From Sepioteuthis lessoniana (taxonomy: Eukaryota; Mollusca; Cephalopoda; Myopsida; Loliginidae): DNA of 64,000 bases. Shown here piece after piece: positions 32,613-43,639 of this stretch. The notes under the pieces are model-generated. The model was not told the origin of the DNA. It ran no database searches and was given only the letters and a program-made list of their open reading frames with translations. The DNA lies in assembly GCA_963585895.1 (NCBI GenBank), contig CAUZXS010005844.1, positions 42,501 through 106,500 on the forward strand. The letters run 5' to 3'. Both the position numbers and the translations under genes were made by a program. Numbering within the stretch: position 1 is the first letter of the stretch; each line of letters starts with the position of its first letter.

Positions 32613-32929
32613 TAGGCGGGAGTAGGTGAAATATTTTTCATCAGCTAACAAAGACTGTAATGGTTGTACCAATATCTTAATATTAACTGTATTTTCATTC
32701 AATTTTGAATGATTAAGCGATATTGAAATAGAATGTATACTTGAAGGAACTGTGAGACTTTCACACAAATGAAATAAAGTCGAAAGTTTTGAGTAGATTT
32801 ACGGAATGGATCTAAATCCACTAAATATGTATTTATTTCATTGCTTATTTATAAGATGGAGGTAGGCTCGAAATTAGATTAAATTTGATCATTTATCAGT
32901 TATTCTTAAAGACGTATTTGTCGAAGTTC

Positions 32930-33175
32930 TATCGTATAGACAGTGAGTCAGCACTCAGTTGAGTTACACGCGGAGATCAACCCAAAACTGAGGAAGAGAA
33001 AGGTCTTATGGCCTCTGGGGCATTCCATCATGCGCACGTAGTTGAGTCCATTCCTTGGGTAGCGATTGGTCGCTAGCCCAGGAATGGCTATATTAGCATA
33101 GATTTTGTGTGGTCCGTCTTATTTTTCGTCTGCCAGCTGGATACTAGACTGGGACTGCCGAGCCGGTAAGTGTTG
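32930..33175 (+). promoter_or_regulatory. Candidate promoter and first exon with strong splice donor
   Basis: GCGATTGGTCGC (inverted CCAAT box) at about 33061, GGCTATATTAGC about 25 bp later, then GCCGAGCCG|GTAAGTG near 33155-33170, a near-perfect 5' splice site. The sequence is not a copy of any family in the window. It could equally be an LTR piece. Confidence 0.3.
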
Positions 33176-33234
33176 TTATTATTGTTGTTTCTTTTTTTCT
33201 TTGAGAGCTGTGACTTTTACAGTATTTTTAATAA

Positions 33235-33380
33235 TCTAGGAAGGAAAAGATTTCTTAGATTATTTTGGGCGTTGACCCTTTAAAGTTTCCACGGTAATTT
33301 GTCATCTGCAAATATCAAAGAAATTTTAAAACAGTCGTGTAAACGCTGATTGGTCCATAGATACAAACAAATATAAATAA
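33235..33380 (+). repeat. Diverged repeat shared with 50185-50490
   Basis: AATCTAGGAAGGAAAAGATTTCTTA, described here in pieces (AATCTAGGAAGGAAAAG, GATTTCTTA), and CGCTGATTGGTCC both recur in the same order at 50185 and 50455. Confidence 0.5.
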
Positions 33381-34114
33381 AAAAATCACAGCTTCGCAAG
33401 TCTATTTTTTGTATGATCGATCCGGGTTACTGATTCTTGACGGATATTCGTCTGCTCCTGGGTGTGGTTCTGCAGGGTCGAAATCCTGGTCTAAACGGCA
33501 CCAATTCTGACGTTGCAAATCCAGCCCTGGTCGATACGTCTAGTTCCGCTTGGGAATTTTCACCGACATTCAATTCCTCGGCTCTGCTTGCCAATCCGAG
33601 ATAACTGTTATCATTCGCCACGCTGTGTATTTTGATCCAAATGGTGTTATTTTAGCTACCTCAGATCGTTTCCAATTTTGGCTGGAATCCGCGCCGAAAT
33701 AAAATCGCTGCTGGGAGAGAGATTGTACCTGTCGCAGTTCACAAAAGTACACAAGAAGAAGGAAAACAACGCTTTCAAATTCCTCCCAGCTATTGTTTTT
33801 ATCTAACTAGGTATGTATTAACAAAAATGTGTAGAATACAGTAAGGAAGAAAGAAAAAGGTCTTACGAAACTTGCTCGTTCGTTCGGAAATGTGACAGAT
33901 CAAACAGGAGGTGTTTGGGGAGGCAATTATCATTCTTGGTTATCTGAACAGAAAAATAATTGTTCGTCTCGATTTTTGCTTTGATCTTCCAGTTATAGGC
34001 TAATCTTGGTTTCGCCCGAAATTCTAAGATTATTCTCGGATGGGTTCTGCACTGGGCATTTCTCTGTCTTTCTTGATCTCTCGTCTTTCTGATCTGTACT
34101 CATCCATGGACGTC

Positions 34115-34150
34115 GTACCGTACTTATATAATTTGTGGGCGGGATTTCGA
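34115..34150 (-). promoter_or_regulatory. Promoter-like patch
   Basis: Minus strand: CCCGCCCACAAATTATATAA, a GC box followed by TATATAAG (34121-34130 complement). Nothing coding is recognised downstream. It could be a host promoter or LTR debris. Confidence 0.3.
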
Positions 34151-34539
34151 TGATCTCTGGGCACGCCCATGCATAATGATATTTAAATCGCCAAGCTGAC
34201 CAACTTTTTCCAAATATGGTCGACGCTGTGTTTAAAGAGATATTCAAAATTTAGACTCAGTACCGCCCGCTGATTCTTTGCAGACGGCCAGTACTTGAAA
34301 TCGGGTAAATCTACTTATATCGTCTCAATCTTTTGCTTAAACTTATTCTTGCTTTGACCACACAGACTTTATTACTATCTCCACCGTAAGATCCACTTAA
34401 GTTGTTTTTATTTCTAGCTTGAACCTTTTTTCACCTCTGTACCCCATACAGAGTTCATTACTGTTTTTTATCGTGTACGTGCGCATGCGTGCGTGTGTGT
34501 ATGTAAACTCGTGTAGACGAGTCCATTTCGAGCGAGCGC

Positions 34540-34745
34540 CTTCCACCCTATTGGCTGCATCCCCTGCAGAAAAGTAAGACTCTCTCCCTCAAATGGTTGC
34601 CCTTGCTATGATATGAAACTACAACTGATGGTGAAGGTCTGGGGAATGGGGAGCCTCTCTTGGTTGCCATTACTCCCAGGCTTACTCTGACCCGGAGCAG
34701 GAGAACCTGTTAGAGTCCCATCTATGGGTCAAATTGTTTTATTGT
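34540..34745 (+). mobile_element. D' element head
   Basis: CTATTGGCTGCATCCCCTGC, AACTGATGGTGAAGGTCTGG and CCAGGCTTACTCTGACCCGG, ending at ATCTATGGGTCAAATTG. Confidence 0.65.
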
Positions 34746-34774
34746 ATATCAAACTCGTATGGGTTATGGAAGTC

Positions 34775-35240
34775 AGACCTGACCGGTAAAATGAAACGCA
34801 GTTTTTTCCAAGCGGCAGCCGTGTCGATACTGCTATATGGATGCGCTACATGGACGCTAACTAAACGTATGTAGGAAAAGCTTGACGGCAACTACACAAG
34901 AATGCTGCAAGCAATATTGAACAAGTCCTGGGAGCACCACCCAACAAAGCAGCAGCTGTACGGCCACTTACCACCCATCATATAAACTATCCAAGTTAGA
35001 CGAACCAGACATGCAGGACACTGCTGGAGGAGTTGGGACGAACTCATAAGAGGTGTACTCCTGTGGACCCCTTCACATGGACGAGCAAAGGCAGGACGAC
35101 TAGCTAGAATCTGCATACAACAGCTTTGTGCCGATACAGGATGTAGCCTTGAAGACCTACTGGAAGCGATGGACGATAGATAAGGGTGGCGGGAGAGGGT
35201 CAGGGATATCTGTGATGATGGTGCGACATGATGATGATAT
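34775..35240 (+). mobile_element. LINE-X, best plus-strand copy
   Basis: Translates as a reverse-transcriptase C-terminus with a few stops: MKRSFFQAAAVSILLYGCAT, WTLTKRM, EKLDGNYTRMLQAILNKSW, QLYGHLPPI. Then come TRHAGHCWRSWDELI-like and GRARLARICIQQLCADTGC-like segments, ending at a short ATGATG tail. Frames need one or two corrections. Non-LTR element; clade not resolved. Confidence 0.8.
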
Positions 35241-35254
35241 TGAATGCTAAAATG

Positions 35255-35665
35255 TTTCCCTTCTTGGTGGGGGTTACAATATGCTGTCTTTGTCCCCTGC
35301 TGCGGGGTAAGACTCCTTCAAAAAGTGGTGTTCTGGATACAACACTAAACTACATCTATTGGTCGGGCTCCAGTTCTGGAGATCTGGGGAGTATGGAGTA
35401 CCTCTTCATTACCATTACTCCCAGGTCCACTCAGACCAGGGGGGGTTATCGTACCTGTTAGTCCCATCTATTGATCAAACAGATCCGTTTAAAAATTATT
35501 AGTATTCGATCGGACCGTGTGCAAAAAAAAAAAACACCTCTTAAGAAACAACGGCGAAAAAATCCGATCGCACAAAGAAAATTATTCCCAAGCCTGTTGC
35601 CTTAAAATAACTCTTGAAGGTTTGACAGGCTTTAAAAATCAAGTAATTAATCAATCAATTAATCA
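35255..35665 (+). mobile_element. D' element
   Basis: Head CTGCTGCGGGGTAAGACTCC, CAGGTCCACTCAGACC...GTACCTG hairpin, ATTAGTATTCGATCGGACCG, A-run, CTTAAGAAACAACG. The tail is CTTAAAATAACTC...AGGTTTGACAGGC with AATCAATCAATT. Confidence 0.8.
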
Positions 35666-36380
35666 TGAAAAACCTTTTTATTAAAATCAAAGTGTACTTT
35701 TTCAACCATTCTAAAATATTATTTAAAATGAATCGCTCAAACAATAAAAAAAAAAATTAACATAAAAATAGTTAGGCTTTGCGAAACAGATACTACACTG
35801 ATCTCAGACCGACGGGCTTGGAACGACGCTTTGATTCTCGCAAGAGTGGATAGATACTCACTCAGATCTAGGGAGAAGTACTGACTGACTCATAAATATT
35901 TTTGACAGGTATTTAGCTATATATATATATATGTAGGCTGTAACGTCGTTTGTGTTTGGATTTATTCGTCCCAGGAACTTCACTTGTATTTCCAATTGAT
36001 GAAATTTCTGCGATTCATTGACAATACGATCAGATATCTGACATGAAGCCAAAATCACAATTAATAAGCGATTCCATTTAAATTGCCGCCGGCAAAATCG
36101 TTTGTAACAACAATAAGAGAACGAAGCAGAATGTTCCCTGCTTTTCACGCCATCAAGTTGGGGCTGCATTCAATTGTGGGTTTTTATTTTAATAACAAAG
36201 AAAGCCACATGTAAATTAGCTGCGTGGTTCCAAAGTCGCCTAACTGATTGAAGAATAGCCGATCGTAAGTTGACGGCTGAGTTAAATTTCTGTTTAGTAT
36301 TATTATCATTACTAGTTGAAGCATGAATGAGATATATTTGAACTGTACATCAGAGTGTCTTGTCAGTGGGGTGTAGACTA
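35666..36380. other. No recognised feature
   Basis: A 103-residue minus frame (35858-36169) matches no family I know. A short (TA)n lies near 35917. Confidence 0.4.
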
Positions 36381-36770
36381 CGTTGGCTGTAGCTTCCGCA
36401 CAGTGGGGGGTTAAGATTCCACCCACTCAAAAAGGAGTGTCCTGTATATGACACTAAATTGCATGTTATAGCGAGGCAACATTTCTGTATATCGAGAGAG
36501 TGTGAAGTATCTCTTCATTGCTATTACTCCCAGGTCCACTCTGAACCGGAGTGGTTGTGCTTGTTAAGATACAATCTGTGGGTGATCTGTTTAAAAATTA
36601 TTTTTATTCAATTGGACCGTTTATAAAACAGATAAATAAATAAATAAATAACAATTTCACAAAAATGCATATGTTAACGTACTATGAACGCGATTCTCTA
36701 TCCGCAAGGGATAAAGTAACCCTAGACGAGTTTACATGCCGCAAAAATAATCAGCCAAACAGCTGCAACT
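36380..36770 (+). mobile_element. D' element
   Basis: GTTGGCTGTAGCTTCCGCAC, CAGGTCCACTCTGAACCGGA with GAGTGG closing the stem, (AAAT)n near 36630, tail GATAAAGTAACCCTAGACGA with TTTACATGCC. Confidence 0.75.
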
Positions 36771-36839
36771 AGGATAGATAACACATATTTGTATTTATTT
36801 AATTAATCTTTATTTTTAGGTTGAGTTTTGTTTGTTTTT

Positions 36840-36965
36840 GCTGATTGCTAAGCAAGGCGGCATCAAGTACCATTTTTTTGGTCTTTGGTGTGACTCGATC
36901 TGGCATTGAACCCCGGTCTCCCGGACCACTGACGAATACTCTACTCATTACCAGCTCATTGGCCA
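36840..36965 (-). mobile_element. SINE-C head fragment
   Basis: GCTAAGCAAGGCGGCATCAA to CTCATTGGCCAAGTGG. It points towards the next copy across a (TA)n tract (36984-37012). Confidence 0.75.
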
Positions 36966-36985
36966 AGTGGTTCGAGTGCTCACTA

Positions 36986-37016
<31 letters not shown>

Positions 37017-37021
37017 CATGT

Positions 37022-37235
37022 CAACCGGCTCATTGGCCTTGTGGGTAGAGTGTTTGCCAATGCTCCGGAAGACTGGGGTTCAATCCCAGGTCGAGTCATA
37101 CCAAAGACTTAAAAGATGGTACTTGATACCTCATTACTCAACACTCACCATTATAAGATATTATCAAGGGTAAGAGGAGCAATCCAGGAGTAGCGCCCTC
37201 CCCTACACCTCTGAAAAAGGTCGCCAACTTTACTA
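37022..37235 (+). mobile_element. SINE-C
   Basis: Head CCGGCTCATTGGCCTTGTGG with B box GGTTCAATCCC, then a shortened body to GGTCGCCAACTTTACTAC. One of the clearest tRNA-like heads in the window. Confidence 0.85.
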
Positions 37236-37482
37236 CTTTACTTGTTTGTTTAATGACATATCAACTTTCATGGGTTATGTAATGTCAAATCAATCTTTGG
37301 AAAAGAACAGTAGTAGTACTATCTAACCCATTGCCGAGGAGATAAAATGAGTTGATGCTTTTAACAAATGTATCAGTCCCAAAGTGAACGGAATAACGGA
37401 ATAGCGAAACTGGAGTTCGAACTCGCTTACTTCGATATCATAGTCCTGTACGTTAGCTACTGCACGATGAGGACACCCTCGT
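37236..37482 (-). mobile_element. SINE-A
   Basis: TTGTTTAATGACATATCAAC tail, core, head with CTGGAGTTCGAACTCGCTTA. It contains a small local duplication (GGAATAACGGAATAGCG). Confidence 0.75.
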
Positions 37483-37689
37483 TCAAACAGTGAGGGTACT
37501 CGCTGTGGTTGGTAGTATCGTGGTAGTTGGTGCGCTGACACGTTGTTCCCATCTTTGTGTGATATAAAAGCCGCAAAGATTAACGTACAACGTAGTCTAA
37601 TTCTGTAACTAATGCTTGGCAAGTTCAATCTGGGCAATTAATCTGCACAAGAAAACAAAAATATTTATCGCGCGAAAAAGTAAAGGCTT

Positions 37690-37825
37690 GGTTAGGTTTC
37701 TTTGTTTAATGGCATATCAATTTTCGTGGGTTATTAAATACAAAAGCAATGCTACTATTTAACCAAATAGATTGGGGTGTGAGGAGCTTTATACCATTCC
37801 CAAAGGTATTAATCCAAATGTGAAC
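37690..37825 (-). mobile_element. SINE-A tail and core fragment
   Basis: TTTCTTTGTTTAATGGCATA to CCAAAGGTATTAATCCAAAT; the head is replaced by a D head. Confidence 0.7.
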
Positions 37826-37829
37826 CGTC

Positions 37830-38460
37830 CTGTCAGCTAGGGCTGTAGAATCCGCCTACTCTAACTCTGCAGTCAAGACGGTTGAGGCACTTGAATGCAC
37901 CGACTGTTTCTCTGCAGGTGGGTAAGATCTATTAAAGAGTGTCCTAGAAATGATACTAAGCCATCTAATAAGCCAGTCTTGAAGCTTTGGATAATGCCTT
38001 GCTCAGTCGGCTGGGGCTATAGAGGGGTCAGACCTCCCCTAACGCGTGTCCTTGTGGTCCAGTCGGCTGGGACTGTAGAATACAACAACTGCTTCTCGAC
38101 AAATGGGTAAGACTCCCCTAGTGAGTGTCCTCGGCATGACACTAAACAGTCTGATGGTGAGGTTCCAGTAATGCTGGAGCTTTGGGTAAAGTGGAGTACC
38201 ACTTCATTACCATCGCTCCCAATTCCACTCTGGCTCGGAGTGGCAGAACCCTATAGGGTCCTATCTCTAGGTCAAATAGAACTAAACTGTGTACTTATGC
38301 TAAACTGAATTGCTTGAAATAGAACTGTTTTGACATCTAACTGTTTGTAAATAAAAACTATACTGATACTAAACTGAATTACTTGAAATTTAATTCGGCG
38401 TTAAATGAACCGAAAAGAGTTGATACGCCGTAAACTAAACCAACCAACCAACCAACCAAC
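37830..38460 (+). mobile_element. D element with repeated heads
   Basis: Three D head starts follow one another (GTCAGCTAGGGCTGTAGAAT at 37835, CAGTCGGCTGGGGCTATAGA at about 38004, CAGTCGGCTGGGACTGTAGA at about 38060). The last continues through CCACTCTGGCTCGGAGTGG, two internal units and the tail (GGCGTTAAATGAACC...GTTGATACGCC). Confidence 0.8.
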
Positions 38461-39020
38461 TCATCTTTATTACCACTGCTTCCAGATCCTCTCTGGCTCG
38501 GAGTGGTAGCACCTGTAAGGTCCTATCTATGGACCAAAAGAACACTTTGACATTTCAACTATATGCACACAAATGACTTATGCTAAAGTGAATGGTTTGA
38601 AATAGAAATATTTGATCATTTAACTCTCTGTTAACAAATGACCAATGTTTAATTGACTTGTTAGTGATACATAGAAATACTTGAAACCATTTAACTGTAT
38701 GCAAAAGAATCATGTTAAATAGAATTATAAGTGTTAAATTGCAATACTTGTAACCACTTCACTGTCAACAAACAAATGACTAATATTGAATAGAATTATA
38801 AGCGTTAAATAGCAATACTTGTAACCACTTCACTGTCAACAAACAAATGATTAATGTTGAATAGAATTATAAGTGTTAAATAGCAATACTTGTAACCACT
38901 TCACTGTCAACAAACAAACGATTAATATTGAATGGAATTATTATTGTTAGATGGAAATACTTGAGTGCAAATACGAGCTCGTTCTCGTTTAAAAATGTTG
39001 TTAACAAAATGTATTTTTAA
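38460..39020 (+). mobile_element. D element lacking its 5' head
   Basis: Begins near CTCTGGCTCGGAGTGGTAGC and carries about seven internal units, four of them of the AATACTTGTAACCACTTCAC type. No hairpin tail. Confidence 0.7.
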
Positions 39021-39036
39021 ATCATACATTTAATAC

Positions 39037-39150
39037 AGGGTGTTTCAAAATAGATGCAATCCATTAATATGATCATTCATATTACATCGAGATATCTTTC
39101 ATCTGAGTCTTAAAAGGTAATCATATCACTTCAAAAAGCTCAAACCAGAT
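39037..39150 (+). mobile_element. End of a MITE
   Basis: CAGGGTGTTTCAAAATAGAT after TA matches the terminus of the element at 48843. The other end is not found. Confidence 0.5.
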
Positions 39151-39464
39151 GACAAAGGCAGAAATTGATTGACTTTATGCTACTGTGCATGTGAAAGACC
39201 AAGTTCTTGGGAACGTCTTCGGAGGGACTATTTCGGACCCCTTCCGATAGAATCTTTCACAGCATCCGCATTGTAGGACATCTTGCTGTCAGATCTGGAA
39301 TTTTCTGCTTTCTGGAGGTTTTGTATTGGTTTTGTGGCTTGAAATTTGCATACCCAACGATAAATTTGACATTTTTAGAGACGATTGTTAAAGTTAAACT
39401 TTCTGTAAAATTTTGATTGCAAAGTTTTGAATGATATATATGCATATATAATAAATATATAATA

Positions 39465-39795
39465 TTTGGTTTGGTTCTGTTTTATGGCACATCAACCATT
39501 GTAGATTATTTAATGTCAAATCCACTTTATACATATATAAGTAAGTAAAGTAAAGTTGGCGACCATAGTCGAGGGTAACCCGAAGGCTCCCTTTTCGATA
39601 GCTACTACACCAATGTGTAGGGGAGGGCGCTACTCCTTCCCTGGATTGCTCTACTTTACCCTTGATCCGTACCTTATAATGCTGAGTGTTAAGCAAGGAG
39701 GCATCAAGTACCATTTTTTGAGTCTTTGGTATGACTCGACCTGGGATTGAACCCAGGTCTCCCGGGCCATTGGCGAACACTCTAACCCCTAGGTT
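39465..39795 (-). mobile_element. D tail fragment followed by SINE-C
   Basis: 39465-39540 is one tail unit (GGCACATCAACC...TAATGTCA). 39541-39795 is a full SINE-C with GTAAAGTTGGCGACCATAGT at one end and GGCGAACACTCTAACCCCTA at the other. Confidence 0.85.
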
Positions 39796-39799
39796 AGAG

Positions 39800-39950
39800 T
39801 GTTCGCATTGCAATCGAGGATTTATAGTTGTTATATTATATTATTTTCAAATCTGAAACAAAAAAAGAACACATTATTTATTAGTAGAGTTATTAGCAGT
39901 CACATGGGTCCCATGTATATTGAGACACGTTCTATATATGTACAAAGAGG
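39800..39950 (+). repeat. Unexpanded form of the 27-bp minisatellite element
   Basis: ATTATTTTCAAATCTGAAAC, GTAGAGTTATTAGCAGTCAC, ATGGGTCCCATGTATATTGA, GACACGTTCTATATATG. The same sequence frames the array at 49150-49985 but carries only about one unit here. Confidence 0.75.
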
Positions 39951-40010
39951 ATTTGGGATTAAATAACCTACTAGGGTATATATGCTGTAAAAACCCAACC
40001 AAATCATGAA
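39951..40010 (+). mobile_element. D tail fragment
   Basis: GGGATTAAATAACCTACTAG, then TATATGCTGTAAAAACC: a mutated hairpin tail. Confidence 0.55.
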
Positions 40011-40497
40011 TATATTTATCATGACCAGCAAATCTTGCAAGCACTGCGCTCGACATACGAACCACTGGACAGCTGTTTCGACCTTATTAGGTTTCATCAG
40101 CAGTAAATATAGTGGTTTCCCTTGCGAGGGATCGAACCAGTGACCACAAAATGTAGAGTCGAAACCCTACCATTTCATGGCCATTCTGACTCGGAGTGGT
40201 AATACCTTTTGGTGTTTCATCAGTAGGTTAAATAGATTGAATTACTATGACAAGAAAATCCGGCAACTACTGCATGTGACATACAGAACCACTGGACGGC
40301 TATTTTGACCTTATTAGGCCTTATCAGCAGTGCATATGATAATCTTTCCAATTGGTGATCGAACCAGTGACCACAGCATGCAGAGCCGAAACTCTATCAT
40401 TTCACTGCCATTCTGACTCGGAGTGGTAATACCTATTGGTGTTTCATCAGTAGGTCAAATAGATTGAATTACTATGACAAGAAAATCCAGCAACTAC
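40011..40497 (-). mobile_element. SINE-E copies
   Basis: Two copies in tandem share ACCACTGGACgGCT(A/G)TTT, GACCTTATTAGG and TGATCGAACCAGTGACCAC, then a D-like end (CTGACTCGGAGTGGTAATAC, TTTCATCAGTAGGT). On the minus strand GCTGTGGTCACTGGTTCGAT is a tRNA-like B-box region. The second copy is cut at 40497 by LTR-1. Confidence 0.75.
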
Positions 40498-41060
40498 TGT
40501 TATATGCTCACATAATAAATATGCTAATATAAACATATACATGTTCATGCAGTATCACAACGACACCATAAATAATTAAAAAGACGCACAAAGATAAAGT
40601 CGCAGGAATAAACGACGCACGCAAGGAAGACGCAGGAAGACTTCTTTATAAAATATTTTACCTCACATCTTTATTTGTAAGTTTCGAAAGGGTTGTTCCA
40701 AGTTTGCATGTGAGAGAGAGCTGGAGACCGAACATTACTGAAATATTTTGACCCCGAAGTTATGGCCGTCAGCGTTGTGTCTTTCTCGTTCTTCATGGCT
40801 GCTCAACCGGACCCTGGAGTAAACTCTTCATCGCGTCTACCTCCGTCTTCCACTGTACTGCTTGCCCTCCTTCTCGCCTATCTCCCACTGTCCTCAATTC
40901 GTCGGCCTTATATTACCTTCAAACTCCCACGCAGTAATATAGACACGCCTCAACGCCGGCGTAACCTCTTCCGATTTCCAGCGACCGGGATGTGTCACTT
41001 CCTTCCGGCGCACCACCTTGAATGGCATTTTTGGCCGGGTCAAAAGATCAAAACATAACA
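40498..41060 (-). mobile_element. LTR-1 copy (isolated LTR) inside SINE-E
   Basis: Starts TGTTATATGC, ends AAAACATAACA. The 4-bp target duplication is CTAC (40494-40497, 41061-41064). The interrupted SINE-E rejoins exactly: ...CAACTAC | CTACGGCATGTGACATACAG, against the intact CAACTACTGCATGTGACATA at 40264. The minus strand carries AAATAAAG near the 3' side (plus-strand CTTTATTTG near 40670). No internal genes. Confidence 0.85.
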
Positions 41061-41370
41061 CTACGGCATGTGACATACAGAACTACTGGACGGCTGTTTT
41101 GACCTTATTAGGCCTTATCAGCAGTGCATATGATAATCTTTCCAATTGGTGATCGAACCAGTGACCACAGCATGCAGAGCCGAAACTCTACCACTGAATA
41201 CTAGTTCACGTCGCGCACAAGCGATGCTAAATTAACTAGTCGCTGGTTCGATCACCAGTGGGGGAGATCACGGTATATACTGCTGAAGAAACCAAATAAG
41301 GTCGAAACAGCTGTCCAGTGGTTCCGTATGCTGTGCATAGTGTCTGCCGGAATTTCTGCGTATGGTAATT
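41061..41370. mobile_element. SINE-E pair, head to head
   Basis: 41061-41200 finishes the minus-strand copy interrupted by LTR-1. 41200-41370 is a plus-strand copy (GCGATGCTAAATTAACTAGT, CGCTGGTTCGATCACCAGTG, CAGCTGTCCAGTGGTTCCGT). The same pair occurs reversed at 45537-46510. Confidence 0.75.
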
Positions 41371-41511
41371 CAATATCTAATATAATTCTTCAAAATAAAA
41401 AATAAATGCCAACCAAATCAATTAACCGGAAGAAGAACGCAATATCGTGACTCGAATTCGAACTCCCTAACTAAGATGTCGGAGTGTGCGAAAGGTTACA
41501 TTATTAAGTAA

Positions 41512-42035
41512 GTAAAGTTGGCGACCGTAGTCGAGGTGCCCGTGGTGTAATGGACACGGTGACACGAGTTCAAATCCTGGACCTGACTGATTGCATTTCA
41601 CATAGCACTAATACCCTTGAGAAAGGTATGAATCTAATTATTCTCCCTCCAGCTATGGGTAAATAGTAGGACAGACTGGTTCTTCAGCCTTGGTGAAGCA
41701 ACTAGTCTAGGAGAAGGAAAACTCTGAATTCAAACCTGTTAAAAAATTGACCTTGTGTCATATCCTGCCCGAGCGGAGGAGTTGGTAAATATGGTAGTCG
41801 AGGGCGACCAGAAGGCCCCCTTTTCAATAGCTACTACACCGAGGTGTAGGGGAGGGCGCTACTCCTTTCCCTGGATTGCTCCACTTTACGCTCGATACAT
41901 ACCTTAAATTTCTGAGTGTTAAGCAAGGAGGTATCAATTATCATTTTTAAAGTCTTTGGTATGACGCGACTTAGGATTGAACTCAGATCTGCCGGATCAC
42001 TGGCGAACACTCTACCAACTGGGCCAATGAGCCGG
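41512..42035 (-). mobile_element. SINE-C interrupted by SINE-B
   Basis: 41512-41535 (TAAAGTTGGCGACCGTAGTC) and 41794-42035 together make a normal SINE-C; the middle is SINE-B. Confidence 0.88.
41536..41793 (+). mobile_element. SINE-B with 9-bp target duplication
   Basis: GTAGTCGAG at 41527-41535 and 41794-41802. The head is shortened (GGTGTAATGGACACGG) and the rest is complete. Confidence 0.9.
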
Positions 42036-42094
42036 TAAATTTCATTACTCTAGAGTAACTAGATAGTTTAAGAAACTTCGTTCGGGTTGCAAGA

Positions 42095-42305
42095 ACCTTG
42101 ATGTTTTGGCAATGTCAGGTAGAGCAAGAAGCGTGGATTTTGAAGTTGTTCTCCAAGTCAGAGAAGCAAATTTGGTGAGAAGCACTCACAGAGTATCAGG
42201 TGAGATCGGCAGCTCACTGTCCTGTGTGATTTGTCTTCTTCACAACCTCGGCAAAAGCTGTCGAATTGTGACTTACGTTTCTAAAATATTGCGAAACTTT
42301 TGACT
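42095..42305 (+). pseudogene. Transposase N-terminal fragment
   Basis: ATG at 42112 opens MSGRARSVDFEVVLQVREAN, then THRVSGEIGSSLSCV, HNLGKSCRIV and SKILRNF with a stop. It reads as a helix-turn-helix DNA-binding domain of a mariner/Tc1-like transposase. The catalytic part is absent. Sibling of 18885-19560. Confidence 0.65.
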
Positions 42306-42456
42306 CGCCTTTGCAGAACAGTAACAATAGTTTTGTCTGTTTCCTTCACATTAAGACACTTTGACAATACGACAGATTTGGTAGCCGATTTAAAGACGCC
42401 ACTTTTTCCCTTGGTCATCAAGTAGTCAATTTATGGTACTCATTTGGCTGGATAGC

Positions 42457-42493
<37 letters not shown>

Positions 42494-42948
42494 ACACATA
42501 GCAATCCGTCTGTAGCATCTGTTTCTTCGAAACCATTTTCAAAAGGACCCTTGGTTACACAATTCGTGTAAGGTGGTCGGGTCAGGTCAAGGACGAATAT
42601 GACCTGGGTGTACGGAGGAGAACAAAGAAGAATGCTTAGCTGATGACGGATCAACAGAACCCACACTAGCCTGGAAGGCATCGGTCAGAGGAAGCCGAAA
42701 AACCCGTTGATCTAATGTGAAGATGAGAAGGATGAGGGAGTCACATTCGCGGGCGGATGCTGGAGGCGTTCGTATCAGCGATAAGAGGGAATGTGGGTAA
42801 GAAATTTGACAGGGGTGGGTGGTCCGGGCCGATAGGGCAATCTTGCTCGAGACGCTGTCGGCCGTCGAAAGGAAAAATCAGAACTACATAGATTAACATC
42901 ACTCTGGCTGTGTGTGCGTATCTGTGTGTGCGCGCGCGTGTTTGTATG

Positions 42949-43022
<74 letters not shown>

Positions 43023-43097
43023 AACCCAACAAGAAAAATACAAACGAATTACTCTCATTCATATATATATATATATACTATATTATACTACCCGTAA
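42306..43097. repeat. Microsatellites in otherwise unrecognised DNA
   Basis: (GA)n at 42460-42491 and 42953-43018, (TA)n at about 43061-43077. The Arg/Glu and Ser/Leu frames over these runs are artefacts. Confidence 0.85.
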
Positions 43098-43290
43098 AAT
43101 GACTGGATTAACTAGTGGGTAGAGTGTTTGCCAATGGCTCAGGAGACCAGGGTTCAATCTCCAGTCAAGTCATACTAAAGACGCAAAAAATGGTACTTGA
43201 TACCTCCTTGATAAACACTCAGCATTATAAGGAACGTATCAAGGGTAAAGTGGAGTAATCCGCCCTCCCCTACACCTCGTAGAAGTGAGA
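43098..43290 (+). mobile_element. SINE-C
   Basis: Head AACTAGTGGGTAGAGTGTTT with GGTTCAATCTCC, body to CCTCCCCTACACCTCG. It is cut where the D head begins. Confidence 0.8.
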
Positions 43291-43600
43291 TTCACCCTCA
43301 ACGAGTGTTCAAGATACGGCATTAAACAATCTGATGGTGTCGCTCCAGTAAGGATGGAGCTTAAGGGAATGTGGAGTACCCCTTAAATGCCATCGCTCCC
43401 ACGTGCACTCTGGCCTGGATAGATAGCACCTGATAGGGTGCTATCAATGGGTCAAATAGAACAAGCATGTGTGTAAACAAATGACTGATGTTAAATTGTG
43501 ATGGTTATATTTCAGTACTTGAAAACATTTAACCGTGTGCAATAGAGTTCAGGCTTGTTTAAGAATGTTATCAACAAAATGCGATGATGAAAATGAGAAA
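43291..43600 (+). mobile_element. D element, tail missing
   Basis: CAACGAGTGTTCAAGATACG, CTGATGGTGTCGCTCCAGTA and GATAGGGTGCTATC (one head hairpin), then two internal units. Confidence 0.75.
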
Positions 43601-43639
43601 AGTTTGCCATTAAAAGTGCTCGATGCCACTACAGCAGAG

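Noticed and set aside
37022-37095. A genuine tRNA gene in the SINE-C head
   Set aside because: A and B boxes are present, but the acceptor stem does not pair properly, and the sequence continues into the SINE-C body as in more than ten other copies.
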